A stretch of DNA of 64,000 nucleotides from Lysinibacillus sp. FSL K6-0232 (lineage in GTDB: Bacteria > Bacillota > Bacilli > Bacillales_A > Planococcaceae), in assembly GCF_038008325.1 (NCBI RefSeq), contig NZ_JBBOYW010000001.1, positions 3,751,501 through 3,815,500 on the forward strand, written 5' to 3'. The notes under the pieces were generated by a model. It was not told where the DNA came from, made no database searches, and saw only the letters and a program-made list of their open reading frames with translations. The position numbers and the translations under genes are program-made. Shown one piece after another: positions 1 to 8,148 of this stretch. Each line of letters opens with the position of its first letter. The first letter of the stretch is position 1.

Positions 1-392
1 AAACATTAGCAACCTATAAAAACATCTCAGTTGTTTCAAATTTTATTAGCGATACTCCTGGGTTTGAGGAAGCATTTCAACAAAAGAGGGATTATTACCT
101 TGAACAATACGGCATTACTAGAATCTCAAACGAAAGTTTCTCCAAAATGTCCACTGTAAATCCATTAAATTTTGGTCTAAATATCCATTCATCCACCATT
201 TACTTAACGCCGCATTATACAATTATTAACGCAAGAGGATTAGACTTTGAGAAAGGTGCCGCTAACAATATAGAAAATGATAGTGAAACATATCATATAA
301 ATATTTCTGAGTTATCAATTCATGAAAGCACTATCTCCTTTAATATGGATGCAACATGTAATCGATGGAGGAAAGCATCGATAAAGCATTAA
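1..392 (+). CDS. Unrecognised protein, C-terminal part (cut by window edge)
   Basis: An open frame runs from base 3, with no stop, through to the TAA at 390-392, so at least 129 residues of a longer protein are present. The first ATG inside the window (147) has no ribosome-binding site, and the frame stays open upstream of it, so it is probably internal. The visible part is mixed alpha/beta in composition, with many Asn, Ile and Ser, no membrane segment and no motif I recognise. A strong hairpin follows the stop. Function unknown. Confidence 0.6.
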   Translation, partial: TLATYKNISVVSNFISDTPGFEEAFQQKRDYYLEQYGITRISNESFSKMSTVNPLNFGLNIHSSTIYLTPHYTIINARGLDFEKGAANNIENDSETYHINISELSIHESTISFNMDATCNRWRKASIKH

Positions 393-407
393 AATAAGGT
401 GAACCTT

Positions 408-444
408 CAATCAGCAGGAGCTTTGTGAAAGCTCCTGCTGATTG
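408..444. other. Long perfect hairpin without a T-tract
   Basis: A 17-bp perfect inverted repeat with a 3-base loop lies just after the stop of the gene that enters from the left. Neither side carries a run of T, so it is not a standard intrinsic terminator. It could protect a 3' end or work with a factor. Confidence 0.6.
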
Positions 445-483
445 GATGTGTCACCAATCGTTTTTTACAGGTTGTTCCTGATG

Positions 484-513
484 CGCTTCGCTTTCGATAC
501 AAAAAGAATTTGC
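484..513 (-). repeat. Dispersed 30-bp repeat, copy 1
   Basis: Read on the minus strand, these 30 bases match 28 of 30 bases at 23632-23661, 23 kb away on the other strand. The shared core contains TTTTGTATCGAAAGCGAAG. The copy lies between two hairpins in a non-coding gap. Confidence 0.6.
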
Positions 514-524
514 TGAACTAAGAT

Positions 525-566
525 AATAAAAAAGATGCCTCAAATAATTTGAGACATCTTTTTATT
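525..566. terminator. Terminator after hmoA
   Basis: A 14-bp stem with one mismatch and a 3-base loop is flanked by A-rich and T-rich runs on both sides. It lies right after the hmoA stop codon. It can end the iron operon on the minus strand and also stop transcription arriving from the left. Confidence 0.8.
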
Positions 567-567
567 A

Positions 568-882
568 TTAACCTTTTACATAATAGACTTCTTGTCCACT
601 TTCAATTACATGATCAGGCTTTGGCTTACCTGCATTTGCCTTATGACCAGCGATATGCTCAGGGCTCTTCTCCCAATTTTTCCATGCTTCCTCTGATTCC
701 CAACGAACCATTACAAGCACTTCTTCATCGCCACGTCGTACTTTCTTTACAAGCACTTGCTTATCTATAAAGCCAGGCTGCTGTTCAAGCAATGATGGAG
801 CATCTGGTTTAGCACCAAAACGCTCTACAACCTTGTCCGAATTCCCTTCCGTCACAACAATACGTTTAATTTGTACAAACAT
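568..882 (-). CDS. hmoA: Haem-degrading monooxygenase HmoA-like (ABM domain)
   Basis: A 104-residue antibiotic-biosynthesis-monooxygenase-fold protein that closely resembles Bacillus subtilis HmoA (formerly YetG), an IsdG-type enzyme that opens haem and frees iron. The conserved WESEEAWKNWEKS stretch and the following HIAGHKANAGKPKPD stretch are typical of that family. It is the last gene of the Fur-controlled siderophore operon, one base after the lipoprotein gene, and a terminator follows. Its place in the operon suggests iron release from haem during iron starvation. Haem binding is inferred from family membership. Confidence 0.85.
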   Translation of the reverse strand: MFVQIKRIVVTEGNSDKVVERFGAKPDAPSLLEQQPGFIDKQVLVKKVRRGDEEVLVMVRWESEEAWKNWEKSPEHIAGHKANAGKPKPDHVIESGQEVYYVKG

Positions 883-883
883 A

Positions 884-1909
884 TTAGTTAAACGCCTTTA
901 ACACATCGTCAGCTTTTAGTGCTTCTGATTGTAAACCACCACCAGAAAGGTACCAAACCTCTGGGTCTAGGTAGAATACTTTACCATTTTTAATGGCATT
1001 TGTTGCACTTACGATTTCATTTTCAATTGCATCCTTTGTAGCAGATTCGCCATTTTCGTTTACTACCGCATCACGGTCAACTACGAATAAAATATCAGGG
1101 TTTTTCTCGCGTACAAATTCAAAGCTTGCGTTATCACCATGTGAGTCAATTTTAAAGCCATCAGCTTCAGCTACAGCTTTTACACCAAATACATCGTGAA
1201 CAACACCGAAACGTGAACCAGGACCAAATACAGATAATGAACCTTCGCTACCTAAAACGATTAATGCTTTTTCTTCTGATGCAGTGGCTTTACCTTTCAC
1301 TTCTTCTACTTTTGCTTCATAGTCAGCAAGTGCATCTGCTGCTTCTTGCTCTTTACCGAAAATTTTACCTGCTAATTCTACATTTGTTTTAAATGATTCT
1401 AAGAAGTTTGTATTATCTACACCAACATATACTGTAGGTGCAATTTTAGATAATTCAGTATATGCTGCTGATGCACGACCAGAGATAAAAATAATATCTG
1501 GGTCGATTTCAGATAATTTTTCATAATCAGGCTCAAATAATGTACCAGCGTTTACATATTTGCTATCTTCAAATTTACTTAAATACTTTGGTAATGAGCC
1601 TTGTACAACAGCAGTAGGTTCAACGCCTAAAGCATCTAAAGTATCTAGGAAGCCATTATCAAACACAACCACTTTTTCTGGAATTTCATCAAGTGTTACT
1701 TCTTCAAAAGTAGTGCTACCATCGCGTCCTTCAATTGTGCTACCTGGAATTGTAAGTGGGTATGCTGAAGATGCTTCATTTTGCTCTTCTGCTGGTTTAT
1801 CAGCTGAATCACCTTTATCTTCTTCTTTTGCCCCTTCTTTTGAGCTACAAGCAGCTAATACTAATAGCATCATTGCCATTAAAACCGTAAGTAATTTCCA
1901 CTTTTTCAT
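884..1909 (-). CDS. yclQ: Siderophore-binding lipoprotein (YclQ-like)
   Basis: A 341-residue periplasmic-binding protein of the ferric-siderophore class. Residues 1-21 form a lipoprotein signal with the lipobox LVLAAC, followed by an acidic, disordered linker to about residue 55 and then the two-lobed binding domain. The pattern around FDNGFLDTLDALGV and IIFISGR matches B. subtilis YclQ, the petrobactin receptor, so ferric-petrobactin or a related catecholate is the likely ligand. It follows the ATPase gene by 60 bp, in an operon with two permeases. That gap could allow separate translation at a higher level. Confidence 0.85.
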   Translation of the reverse strand: MKKWKLLTVLMAMMLLVLAACSSKEGAKEEDKGDSADKPAEEQNEASSAYPLTIPGSTIEGRDGSTTFEEVTLDEIPEKVVVFDNGFLDTLDALGVEPTAVVQGSLPKYLSKFEDSKYVNAGTLFEPDYEKLSEIDPDIIFISGRASAAYTELSKIAPTVYVGVDNTNFLESFKTNVELAGKIFGKEQEAADALADYEAKVEEVKGKATASEEKALIVLGSEGSLSVFGPGSRFGVVHDVFGVKAVAEADGFKIDSHGDNASFEFVREKNPDILFVVDRDAVVNENGESATKDAIENEIVSATNAIKNGKVFYLDPEVWYLSGGGLQSEALKADDVLKAFN

Positions 1910-1969
1910 TTAAAATTCTCCTTTTTCTTTTATATAGTTAATGAATATTCATTCCATCTATTACTATTT

Positions 1970-2731
1970 TTAAGAATTAAAATAAACACAAATTCTACAG
2001 CCATTTTGCTCTTGAACAGGAATATCCATATCATAGATTTCCTTTAACGCATGTGAGTTAATAATGTCATTTGTAGGACCATTTCTCACAACACGTCCAT
2101 CCTTTAATGCCACAATCTGATCTGAGTAAACAGAGGCAAAGTTAATATCATGTAACACAATAACAACTGTTTTCCCTAGCTCATCAACTAGCTTACGTAA
2201 AATTTTCATAATTTGTACAGAGTGCTTCATATCTAAATTATTGAGCGGCTCATCCAGTAAGATATATTCAGTATCCTGTGCAATAACCATTGCAATAAAA
2301 GCACGTTGACGTTGACCACCCGATAACTCATCTAAATAGTTGTGTTGAATTTCTTGTAAATTCATATATTGAATAGCTTCGTCAACCTTTTCTTCATCTT
2401 CTGGTTTAAGATTGCCTTTTGAATATGGGAAACGTCCAAACGATACAAGCTCACGAATCGTTAAACGTACATTCATAAAGTTAGATTGCTTTAAAATAGA
2501 TACTCGTTTTGCAAAATCATCTGATTTCCAACGACGCACATCTGCCTTATCGAGTAGCACTTCACCAGTATCTGCATTTAATAATCGGCTTACCATCGAA
2601 AGTAGTGTCGATTTCCCTGCACCATTTGGTCCAATAAATGAGGTAATCTTTCCAGAAGCAATATCAACGCTTACATCCTGAACAACAGGTTTTTTCCCAA
2701 AAAACTTTGTAATCTCTTTGACTTGAATCAT
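1970..2731 (-). CDS. yclP: Siderophore ABC transporter ATPase (YclP-like)
   Basis: A 253-residue ABC ATPase of the FecE/BtuD class. The Walker A motif GPNGAGKST (about residue 34), signature LSGGQRQR (about 135) and Walker B ILLDEP (about 157) are all present, followed by an H-loop LHDINFA. It powers uptake through the two upstream permeases. Its ATG overlaps the stop of the second permease gene (ATGA overlap), so the two are translationally coupled. Confidence 0.9.
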   Translation of the reverse strand: MIQVKEITKFFGKKPVVQDVSVDIASGKITSFIGPNGAGKSTLLSMVSRLLNADTGEVLLDKADVRRWKSDDFAKRVSILKQSNFMNVRLTIRELVSFGRFPYSKGNLKPEDEEKVDEAIQYMNLQEIQHNYLDELSGGQRQRAFIAMVIAQDTEYILLDEPLNNLDMKHSVQIMKILRKLVDELGKTVVIVLHDINFASVYSDQIVALKDGRVVRNGPTNDIINSHALKEIYDMDIPVQEQNGCRICVYFNS

Positions 2732-3681
2732 CCTGATGACCTACTTTCCTTTAATAATAAGTAAATGAAGTATACTCCACCAACAAAGTTAATAATAACG
2801 CTAAGTGTTGTATTGAAGCTGAAAATTCGTTCAACCATCCATTGTCCACCGACTAAAGCAATAATACTCATCACACAGGCACCTGTAATTAATATGGAAT
2901 GCTTGTATGTTTTAAAATATTGATATGATAGATTGGCAACGATTAAACCAAAGAATGTAATCGGACCAACAAGTGCTGTGGAAACAGCAATTAGGATAGA
3001 CGATAAAATTAACATGCGTTGTACTAGTTTATCGTACGGTACACCTAAATTAATCGCTGTATCCCGCCCTAATGACATAACATCTAATTGATTCATATGA
3101 CGCCAGCCATAAATAAATGTTAGTACAATAATAATACCCGCTGGCCAAATTAAATCAGAATTGACATTATTAAAGCTTGCAAACATTTTACTTTGTAAGC
3201 CCAAAAACTCATTAGGATCAATTAACACCTGAAGGAATGTTGTAATGCTACCTAAAAATGTACCAACAATCATACCAACAAGCAGTAAAAAATGAATTGG
3301 GCGCTTGCCTTCTTTAAACAATACTCGGTAGAAAATTAACGCAAATACAACCATAGCAAAAACCGCTACTAAGAAATTGTAGTGCACATTAATAACCAAG
3401 ATAGATATCGAGCCAAAGAAGAAATAGATTAGTGTTTGGATTAGCATATATAAAGAATCTAATCCCATAACACTTGGCGTTAAAATACGATTATGTGTAA
3501 TCGTTTGGAAAACAACTGTTGAATAGGCAATAGCTACGCCTGTCAATCCCATTGCTAATACTTTCATTAAGCGACGTGGAAATGCATAATGATAGTTTCC
3601 GTTTAATTGATAAAATACATACAGTAACACGAATGCGACTGCTAGTCCCACTAAAATAAACATTTTTGTACGATTACGCAT
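2728..3681 (-). CDS. yclO: Siderophore ABC permease 2 (YclO-like)
   Basis: A 317-residue FecCD-family permease with about nine to ten membrane helices and a GPITFFGLIVANL coupling region that contacts the ATPase. An in-frame GTG/ATG further upstream (to 3735) has no good ribosome-binding site. The ATG at 3681 is preceded by a GGGGGAG element and begins MRNRTKMF. It overlaps the end of the first permease by eight bases, which indicates coupling. Confidence 0.88.
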   Translation of the reverse strand: MRNRTKMFILVGLAVAFVLLYVFYQLNGNYHYAFPRRLMKVLAMGLTGVAIAYSTVVFQTITHNRILTPSVMGLDSLYMLIQTLIYFFFGSISILVINVHYNFLVAVFAMVVFALIFYRVLFKEGKRPIHFLLLVGMIVGTFLGSITTFLQVLIDPNEFLGLQSKMFASFNNVNSDLIWPAGIIIVLTFIYGWRHMNQLDVMSLGRDTAINLGVPYDKLVQRMLILSSILIAVSTALVGPITFFGLIVANLSYQYFKTYKHSILITGACVMSIIALVGGQWMVERIFSFNTTLSVIINFVGGVYFIYLLLKESRSSG

Positions 3682-4624
3682 ATGCTCTCCCCCTAAACAA
3701 CATGAATAGGAAGATAGCACTTCCGATAACACCAACCGTCATACTAATTGGTATCTCATATGGGAAAATAAGCACGCGTCCTAAAATATCACAGAATAAC
3801 AAGAAGGACATGCCGAGCAATGCAGTATGTGGCAATGTTTTTGCTAAATTGTCGCCTCTAAACAATGAAATAATATTTGGAATGATTAAGCCCAGAAATG
3901 GAATCACACCAACTGTCAACACCACTGTTGTTGAGATAAGCGCTACTAGCACTAACCCTAAATTCACTACAAATTTATAGGATAACCCAAGGTTTTTAGC
4001 AAAATCCTCCCCCATTCCAGCGACTGTAAAGCGATTTGCATAAATGTAAGCTAAAATAAGCACTGGTACACTTATGTATAGTAACTCATAACGACCTTTC
4101 ATGATTAATGAGAAATCTCCTTGTAACCATGCAGAAATGTTTTGGATAATATTCGCCTTATACGCAAAAAATGTTGTAACAGACGATAAAATATTACCAA
4201 ACATTAAGCCAATAAGTGGTATAAAGATCGCATCTTTAAACTTAATTCGATTTAATATTTGCATAAATAATAATGTGCCGGCTAAAGCAAATATGAAAGC
4301 GAAGGAAATTTTTTGAAAGTACGTGACATTTGTAAAAAACATCATCGAAATCAAAACACCTAATCGAGTAGCATCTAAAGTACCTGCTGTTGTTGGTGAT
4401 ACGAACTTATTCCTACTTAAGCTTTGCATAATTAAACCAGCAATACTCATACCCGCACCTGCCAGCAAAATAGCCACAAGCCGAGGTACACGACTAATTA
4501 AAAATAGTCTAGTTTCTTCTGAGTGGAAGTCTAATAGATCACTTGGTTTTATATCGGCTACACCGATAAATAGTGACACAATAGACAACACAATTGTTGC
4601 TGTTAAAAGATATCTTATTTTCAT
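3674..4624 (-). CDS. yclN: Siderophore ABC permease 1 (YclN-like)
   Basis: A 316-residue FecCD-family permease and the first gene of the iron operon. The N-terminal helix is followed by the family motif SRVPRLVAILLAGAGMS, and the cytoplasmic coupling segment GVIPFLGLIIPNI is near residue 240. It should form a heterodimer with the next gene product. The promoter and two Fur-box-like sequences lie within 130 bp upstream. Confidence 0.88.
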   Translation of the reverse strand: MKIRYLLTATIVLSIVSLFIGVADIKPSDLLDFHSEETRLFLISRVPRLVAILLAGAGMSIAGLIMQSLSRNKFVSPTTAGTLDATRLGVLISMMFFTNVTYFQKISFAFIFALAGTLLFMQILNRIKFKDAIFIPLIGLMFGNILSSVTTFFAYKANIIQNISAWLQGDFSLIMKGRYELLYISVPVLILAYIYANRFTVAGMGEDFAKNLGLSYKFVVNLGLVLVALISTTVVLTVGVIPFLGLIIPNIISLFRGDNLAKTLPHTALLGMSFLLFCDILGRVLIFPYEIPISMTVGVIGSAIFLFMLFRGRAYA

Positions 4625-4669
4625 AGTAATCCCCGGTAGATTTCATTTTTGTGTGTAATTCACCTTTAG

Positions 4670-4684
4670 TGAAAATGATTATCA
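4670..4684 (-). promoter_or_regulatory. Fur box downstream of the iron-operon promoter
   Basis: TGAAAATGATTATCA is a 7-1-7 inverted repeat that differs by one base from the Bacillus Fur consensus TGATAATNATTATCA. It lies just downstream of the -10 element, where bound Fe-Fur would block transcription. Confidence 0.85.
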
Positions 4685-4699
4685 TTACTCACGATTCTC

Positions 4700-4728
4700 A
4701 TTATAAGCATGTTTTCATTCTCAGTCAA
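4700..4728 (-). promoter_or_regulatory. SigA promoter of the iron operon
   Basis: On the minus strand, TTGACT (4723-4728) and TATAAT (4700-4705) are separated by exactly 17 bp. This is a near-consensus vegetative promoter 75-100 bp upstream of the first permease gene, set between two Fur-box-like repeats. Confidence 0.85.
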
Positions 4729-4736
4729 CAAGCAAT

Positions 4737-4751
4737 TGAGAATTATTCTCG
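4737..4751 (-). promoter_or_regulatory. Second Fur-like inverted repeat
   Basis: TGAGAATTATTCTCG is a 7-1-7 inverted repeat just upstream of the -35. It has three mismatches to the Fur consensus but keeps the symmetry. Together with the downstream box it brackets the promoter. Confidence 0.6.
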
Positions 4752-4754
4752 TTT

Positions 4755-5055
4755 TATTTGATAATTTCCGAAAAATTCGTATGAACGACAAAAATTCTGT
4801 AATTTCGTTATTTTTTCTACTTCAATTAATTTATTATTCGCAATGACTAAATTTCAATACAGCTAGTTCCATGCTATTGCGGAGAAAGGAGCTTGCTGCT
4901 TTGACACTCATATTGGCTTTGTCCTCTTTCACGTTCAATCAATTACGCCCTAGCGTAATTGTACCTGTCGCTAATACTTTCGGTACATCCGCCAAGGTTT
5001 TTATCTTAGCTCTAAGCTTATAACATAGAAACATCTGTCATTTTCAATAACCAAA
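4755..5055. other. Non-coding gap with a 9-bp-arm inverted repeat
   Basis: About 300 bp with no supported gene between the iron-operon promoter and the terminator of the next operon. Near 4941-4962 it holds CAATTACGC and GCGTAATTG separated by four bases. The surrounding 100 bp is less AT-rich than other gaps here. It looks like a decayed or dispersed intergenic element rather than a gene. Confidence 0.4.
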
Positions 5056-5103
5056 ATAAAAGGTAATTGAGAATAAATAAATTTTCTCAACTACCTTTTT
5101 AGC
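5056..5103 (-). terminator. Terminator of the amino-acid conversion operon
   Basis: A long stem (AAAGGTAATTGAGAA with its complement, one mismatch) is followed on the minus strand by T-rich sequence. It sits immediately after the YkvI-like gene. Confidence 0.8.
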
Positions 5104-5104
5104 A

Positions 5105-6157
5105 TTATCTAGCTCTTTTTACACCTCTTAACCATGCGGCTACAATAAATATGATTAATACTAGCCCTACATAACCCATCACTGCATAGAGCTTGGCAAC
5201 AAGTGTTGTAAAACCTACTAGGCTTGCTAAAAAGCCTAGACCACCTATTAAAATAGCAGCCAGTTTAAAGTTTGGTCTACTAGGCTCTATAAATCTTACG
5301 ATAAATGAATAAAGCATCCCTACGGCAGTATTATAAATCATCCCTAAAAGGGCAATGGTCATAAGCAGACCAACCATTGGATGAATTTCGTTTGCTAATG
5401 CTAGCATCGGAATATCTAATCCAATAATGATATTCATTTTAGCAAGTAACGATAAGTGAATAAGCAAAATTAAAGCACCTAGCAAAATACCACCTATAAT
5501 GCCACCCATGCTAGCTACCTTATCATTGCGAACTGCTCCACACATCACAGTAAGAAGTGAAAAACTTACCCCTATATTAAATGCCATATATAATAAGGCA
5601 GTTACCCACCAGCTATTCATGCTAATTTGAGCTTGCTGTGCAATAACCGCCTGCTCCGCAAAGGTAAGCTCCATTGTAGCAATGGCATAGATCGCAATGA
5701 TGGATACAATCGCTAGCAAATATGGTGTTGCCAGTGCAATGATATTAATAATGCTTTTTACATTCAGCATAACAGTTGCTAGAGTTAGGACAACCATGCA
5801 AATGCTTCCTAACCACGCAGGCAGCCCAAACATTTGTTGAAAGGTCGCTCCTGCCCCGGCAAACATAATTACAGCCACACCGAATAAGAAAATAGATAAT
5901 ATAAAATCCAATATAAAGCCTATTCCATTCCCACAAATTTGATAAATTAAATCCTTATGTGATGTTGTACGTAATCTTGAGCTAACTTGCGCAATGCACA
6001 TGCCGACAAATGCAAAACAGACAGCCGCTAATAGTGCACCGTAAATTCCTTTAAAACCAAAGCTTGTAAAATACAGAATAATCTCCTGTCCAGAAGCAAA
6101 TCCTGCACCAACGATAATTCCTACATAGGCACCACCGATTTGCAAGCTTTTTTTCAA
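5105..6157 (-). CDS. YkvI-family membrane transporter-like protein
   Basis: A 350-residue protein with about ten membrane helices. The N-terminal GAYVGIIVGAGFASGQEI motif is typical of the YkvI family, related to the amino-acid/APC transporter superfamily. The start chosen is a TTG at 6157 with GAGGAG seven bases upstream; the upstream ATG at 6187 has none. It is the last gene of the operon that carries the racemase, 37 bp after it. That context suggests export or import of an amino acid or N-acyl-amino acid. The substrate is not known. Confidence 0.7.
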   Translation of the reverse strand: MKKSLQIGGAYVGIIVGAGFASGQEIILYFTSFGFKGIYGALLAAVCFAFVGMCIAQVSSRLRTTSHKDLIYQICGNGIGFILDFILSIFLFGVAVIMFAGAGATFQQMFGLPAWLGSICMVVLTLATVMLNVKSIINIIALATPYLLAIVSIIAIYAIATMELTFAEQAVIAQQAQISMNSWWVTALLYMAFNIGVSFSLLTVMCGAVRNDKVASMGGIIGGILLGALILLIHLSLLAKMNIIIGLDIPMLALANEIHPMVGLLMTIALLGMIYNTAVGMLYSFIVRFIEPSRPNFKLAAILIGGLGFLASLVGFTTLVAKLYAVMGYVGLVLIIFIVAAWLRGVKRAR

Positions 6158-6194
6158 ACAATTCTCTCCTCGTTTATACTGATGCAAGGTTGAT

Positions 6195-7310
6195 TTATCG
6201 ATAAACCTCTGTACTCATTGTTAATTTATTAATAATAGCTTGATTAGGCGTGTAACCAATGCCCACTGATTGTGGCACATGAATATAACCATCAATCACC
6301 TTTACTTCCGGCGTAATAATATCCTCATACCAATAATGACTAGAACCTGCAGTATCTCCAGGTAAAACAAAATTACTAAGCGATGTTAGGGCAATATTAT
6401 GCGCTCGTCCGATGCCCGCCTCTAACATACCACCACACCACACTGGAATATTGTTCTTTTGGCATAAATCATGAATCCTCTTTGCTTCTGTTAAGCCACC
6501 TACTCGTCCAATTTTAATATTTATCACACCGCAGCTTCCAAGCTCAATGGCCTTTCGAGCATCTTCAACAGATGTAATACTTTCATCAAGACAAACAGGC
6601 GTTTGCAAACTTCTCTGTAATATCGCATGGTCTACAATATCATCAGTCGCTAATGGCTGTTCAATCATTAATAAACGATAGTCATCAAGCTGCTGTAATA
6701 GATTAATATCATTTAATGTATAGGCTGAATTGGCATCGACCATTAAAGGTAGGTCTGGTAGTTCAGCGCGAATAGCTCGTACTACCTCAATATCATAACC
6801 TGGCTTTATTTTGATTTTCACTCGTTTATAGCCGCTATTCATATGCTCTTTTATTAGCTCGATTAATTTAGCGGTAGACGATTGAATGCCTACACTTATA
6901 CCTACTTCAATACGCTGCTTCTGTCCACCTAGCGCTTGTGCAAGCGATTGCTTTGTTTGTTGAGCATAAATATCCCATACAGCACCTTCAATTGAAGCTT
7001 TTGCCATACAGTTTCGACGAATAGATGCAAATAATGCAGACACCTCATCAGGATGCCTAATTTCTGTATGTAACAAGATAGGTATTAAAAAATCCTTGAG
7101 CATATGCCATGTTGTTTGTAATGTTTCCTCTGTATACCAAGGTGCTACAAACGCAACTGTTTCTCCCCATCCTGTTACACCTGACGCATCTTTTGCCTCT
7201 ATCAATAACAGCTCCTTTTCAGCAACTGTACCAAAACTCGTTGTAAATGGTGCTTTCATTGGCATCTTTAAGTGCCGTAATGTGATTTCTTCTAATTTCA
7301 CAATCGTCAA
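6195..7310 (-). CDS. N-succinylamino-acid racemase / o-succinylbenzoate synthase family
   Basis: A 371-residue enolase-superfamily enzyme of the MenC/NSAR group. Catalytic residues are visible in order: the KIKIKPG lysine pair (about 166-168), metal ligands in MVDAN (D), IEQP (E) and LDES (D), then the second-side lysine in [10 protein letters not shown]. MenC homologues can make o-succinylbenzoate for menaquinone, racemise N-succinyl-amino acids, or both. Here no other men gene is nearby. The two genes upstream encode a GNAT acyltransferase and an M20 deacylase, as in the Geobacillus D-to-L amino-acid pathway, so NSAR activity is the likelier role. Confidence 0.8.
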   Translation of the reverse strand: MTIVKLEEITLRHLKMPMKAPFTTSFGTVAEKELLLIEAKDASGVTGWGETVAFVAPWYTEETLQTTWHMLKDFLIPILLHTEIRHPDEVSALFASIRRNCMAKASIEGAVWDIYAQQTKQSLAQALGGQKQRIEVGISVGIQSSTAKLIELIKEHMNSGYKRVKIKIKPGYDIEVVRAIRAELPDLPLMVDANSAYTLNDINLLQQLDDYRLLMIEQPLATDDIVDHAILQRSLQTPVCLDESITSVEDARKAIELGSCGVINIKIGRVGGLTEAKRIHDLCQKNNIPVWCGGMLEAGIGRAHNIALTSLSNFVLPGDTAGSSHYWYEDIITPEVKVIDGYIHVPQSVGIGYTPNQAIINKLTMSTEVYR

Positions 7311-7323
7311 CTCCTCGCTCCCA

Positions 7324-8148
7324 TTATAAAGCTAATAAGGAACGTCTGACTAATAGATAGCTATGAACATATTCAGGGTGCTTTTTCATGCGTACAATGG
7401 CATAATTTTGTTTAAATAAGGTTGTTAAAATTGTTCGTACTTTATAGCGCCAATCCTCTGCAAGCTTAGGGCTTTCAACTTTCATTTTTTGCAAATATTG
7501 AGGGATTGACAATAAATAGGCATCCTTATAAAAGGATTGTTGAAGCTGAAATGCATTATCAACATCAAGTACAGGCAAGCCATCAACGGTTAATGACCAT
7601 GGTACAATTTCTTGTGCAATTTCCTCTAGCTCATCCAAGCTATCCGTCATTTGTTTGCGCTCAATCCACCATTCAACAACGAGTCTATCTGAAGGCAGTC
7701 CTTCATTAAAATCATCCTGCAATGCGCCATAATAATCCATTTCATATTGATAACTAACCGTATTAAGCTTGAAAAATGCTAGATTTGCTAAACGTGCTTC
7801 TAGTGGCTCAATTAACCAACGAATTAACTGAAAACCGTGTTCTTTTGCATATTCTTGTTGTGCGTGCTTCAATAGCTCACCTACACCTTGTTCACGATAT
7901 GCTTTCTCCACACCAATCATGTGTGAATGTAAATACATTTCTCCATCTTGGTAGCCAACAAAGCAATAGTTAAAGCCGATTAGCTTTTCTTCTAAATAAG
8001 CGCCAAGCACCAAGCCGCCATTTTGTACCGCAGCTAATAATTGGTGGGAGGGAATAGCCTGTGTTCCCCAAATTTCAGCATTTAACTTTTGTGCTTCTGC
8101 AATCTCTACAGGTGTCATGATTTTATGAATACGCACTTTTTCTAACAT
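7324..8148 (-). CDS. GNAT N-acyltransferase, probable D-amino-acid N-succinyltransferase
   Basis: A 274-residue protein with one GNAT domain in its first half. The acyl-CoA loop [10 protein letters not shown] is near residue 90, and a family-specific C-terminal half follows. Its ATG overlaps the stop of the M20 gene (TAATG), and the racemase starts 13 bp downstream, so the three are tightly coupled. In Geobacillus the equivalent gene product succinylates D-amino acids from succinyl-CoA. That activity is inferred here from gene order only. Confidence 0.7.
   Translation of the reverse strand: MLEKVRIHKIMTPVEIAEAQKLNAEIWGTQAIPSHQLLAAVQNGGLVLGAYLEEKLIGFNYCFVGYQDGEMYLHSHMIGVEKAYREQGVGELLKHAQQEYAKEHGFQLIRWLIEPLEARLANLAFFKLNTVSYQYEMDYYGALQDDFNEGLPSDRLVVEWWIERKQMTDSLDELEEIAQEIVPWSLTVDGLPVLDVDNAFQLQQSFYKDAYLLSIPQYLQKMKVESPKLAEDWRYKVRTILTTLFKQNYAIVRMKKHPEYVHSYLLVRRSLLAL

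Noticed and set aside
6195-7310. Simple menaquinone menC call
   Set aside because: The active site would allow it, but coupled GNAT and M20 genes and the lack of other men genes favour the N-succinyl-amino-acid racemase role. Dual function cannot be excluded.
7641-7650. Another CTATCCGTCA copy
   Set aside because: It is single, inside the GNAT coding sequence, with no spacing partner, and so is likely chance rather than part of the 46.6 kb array.
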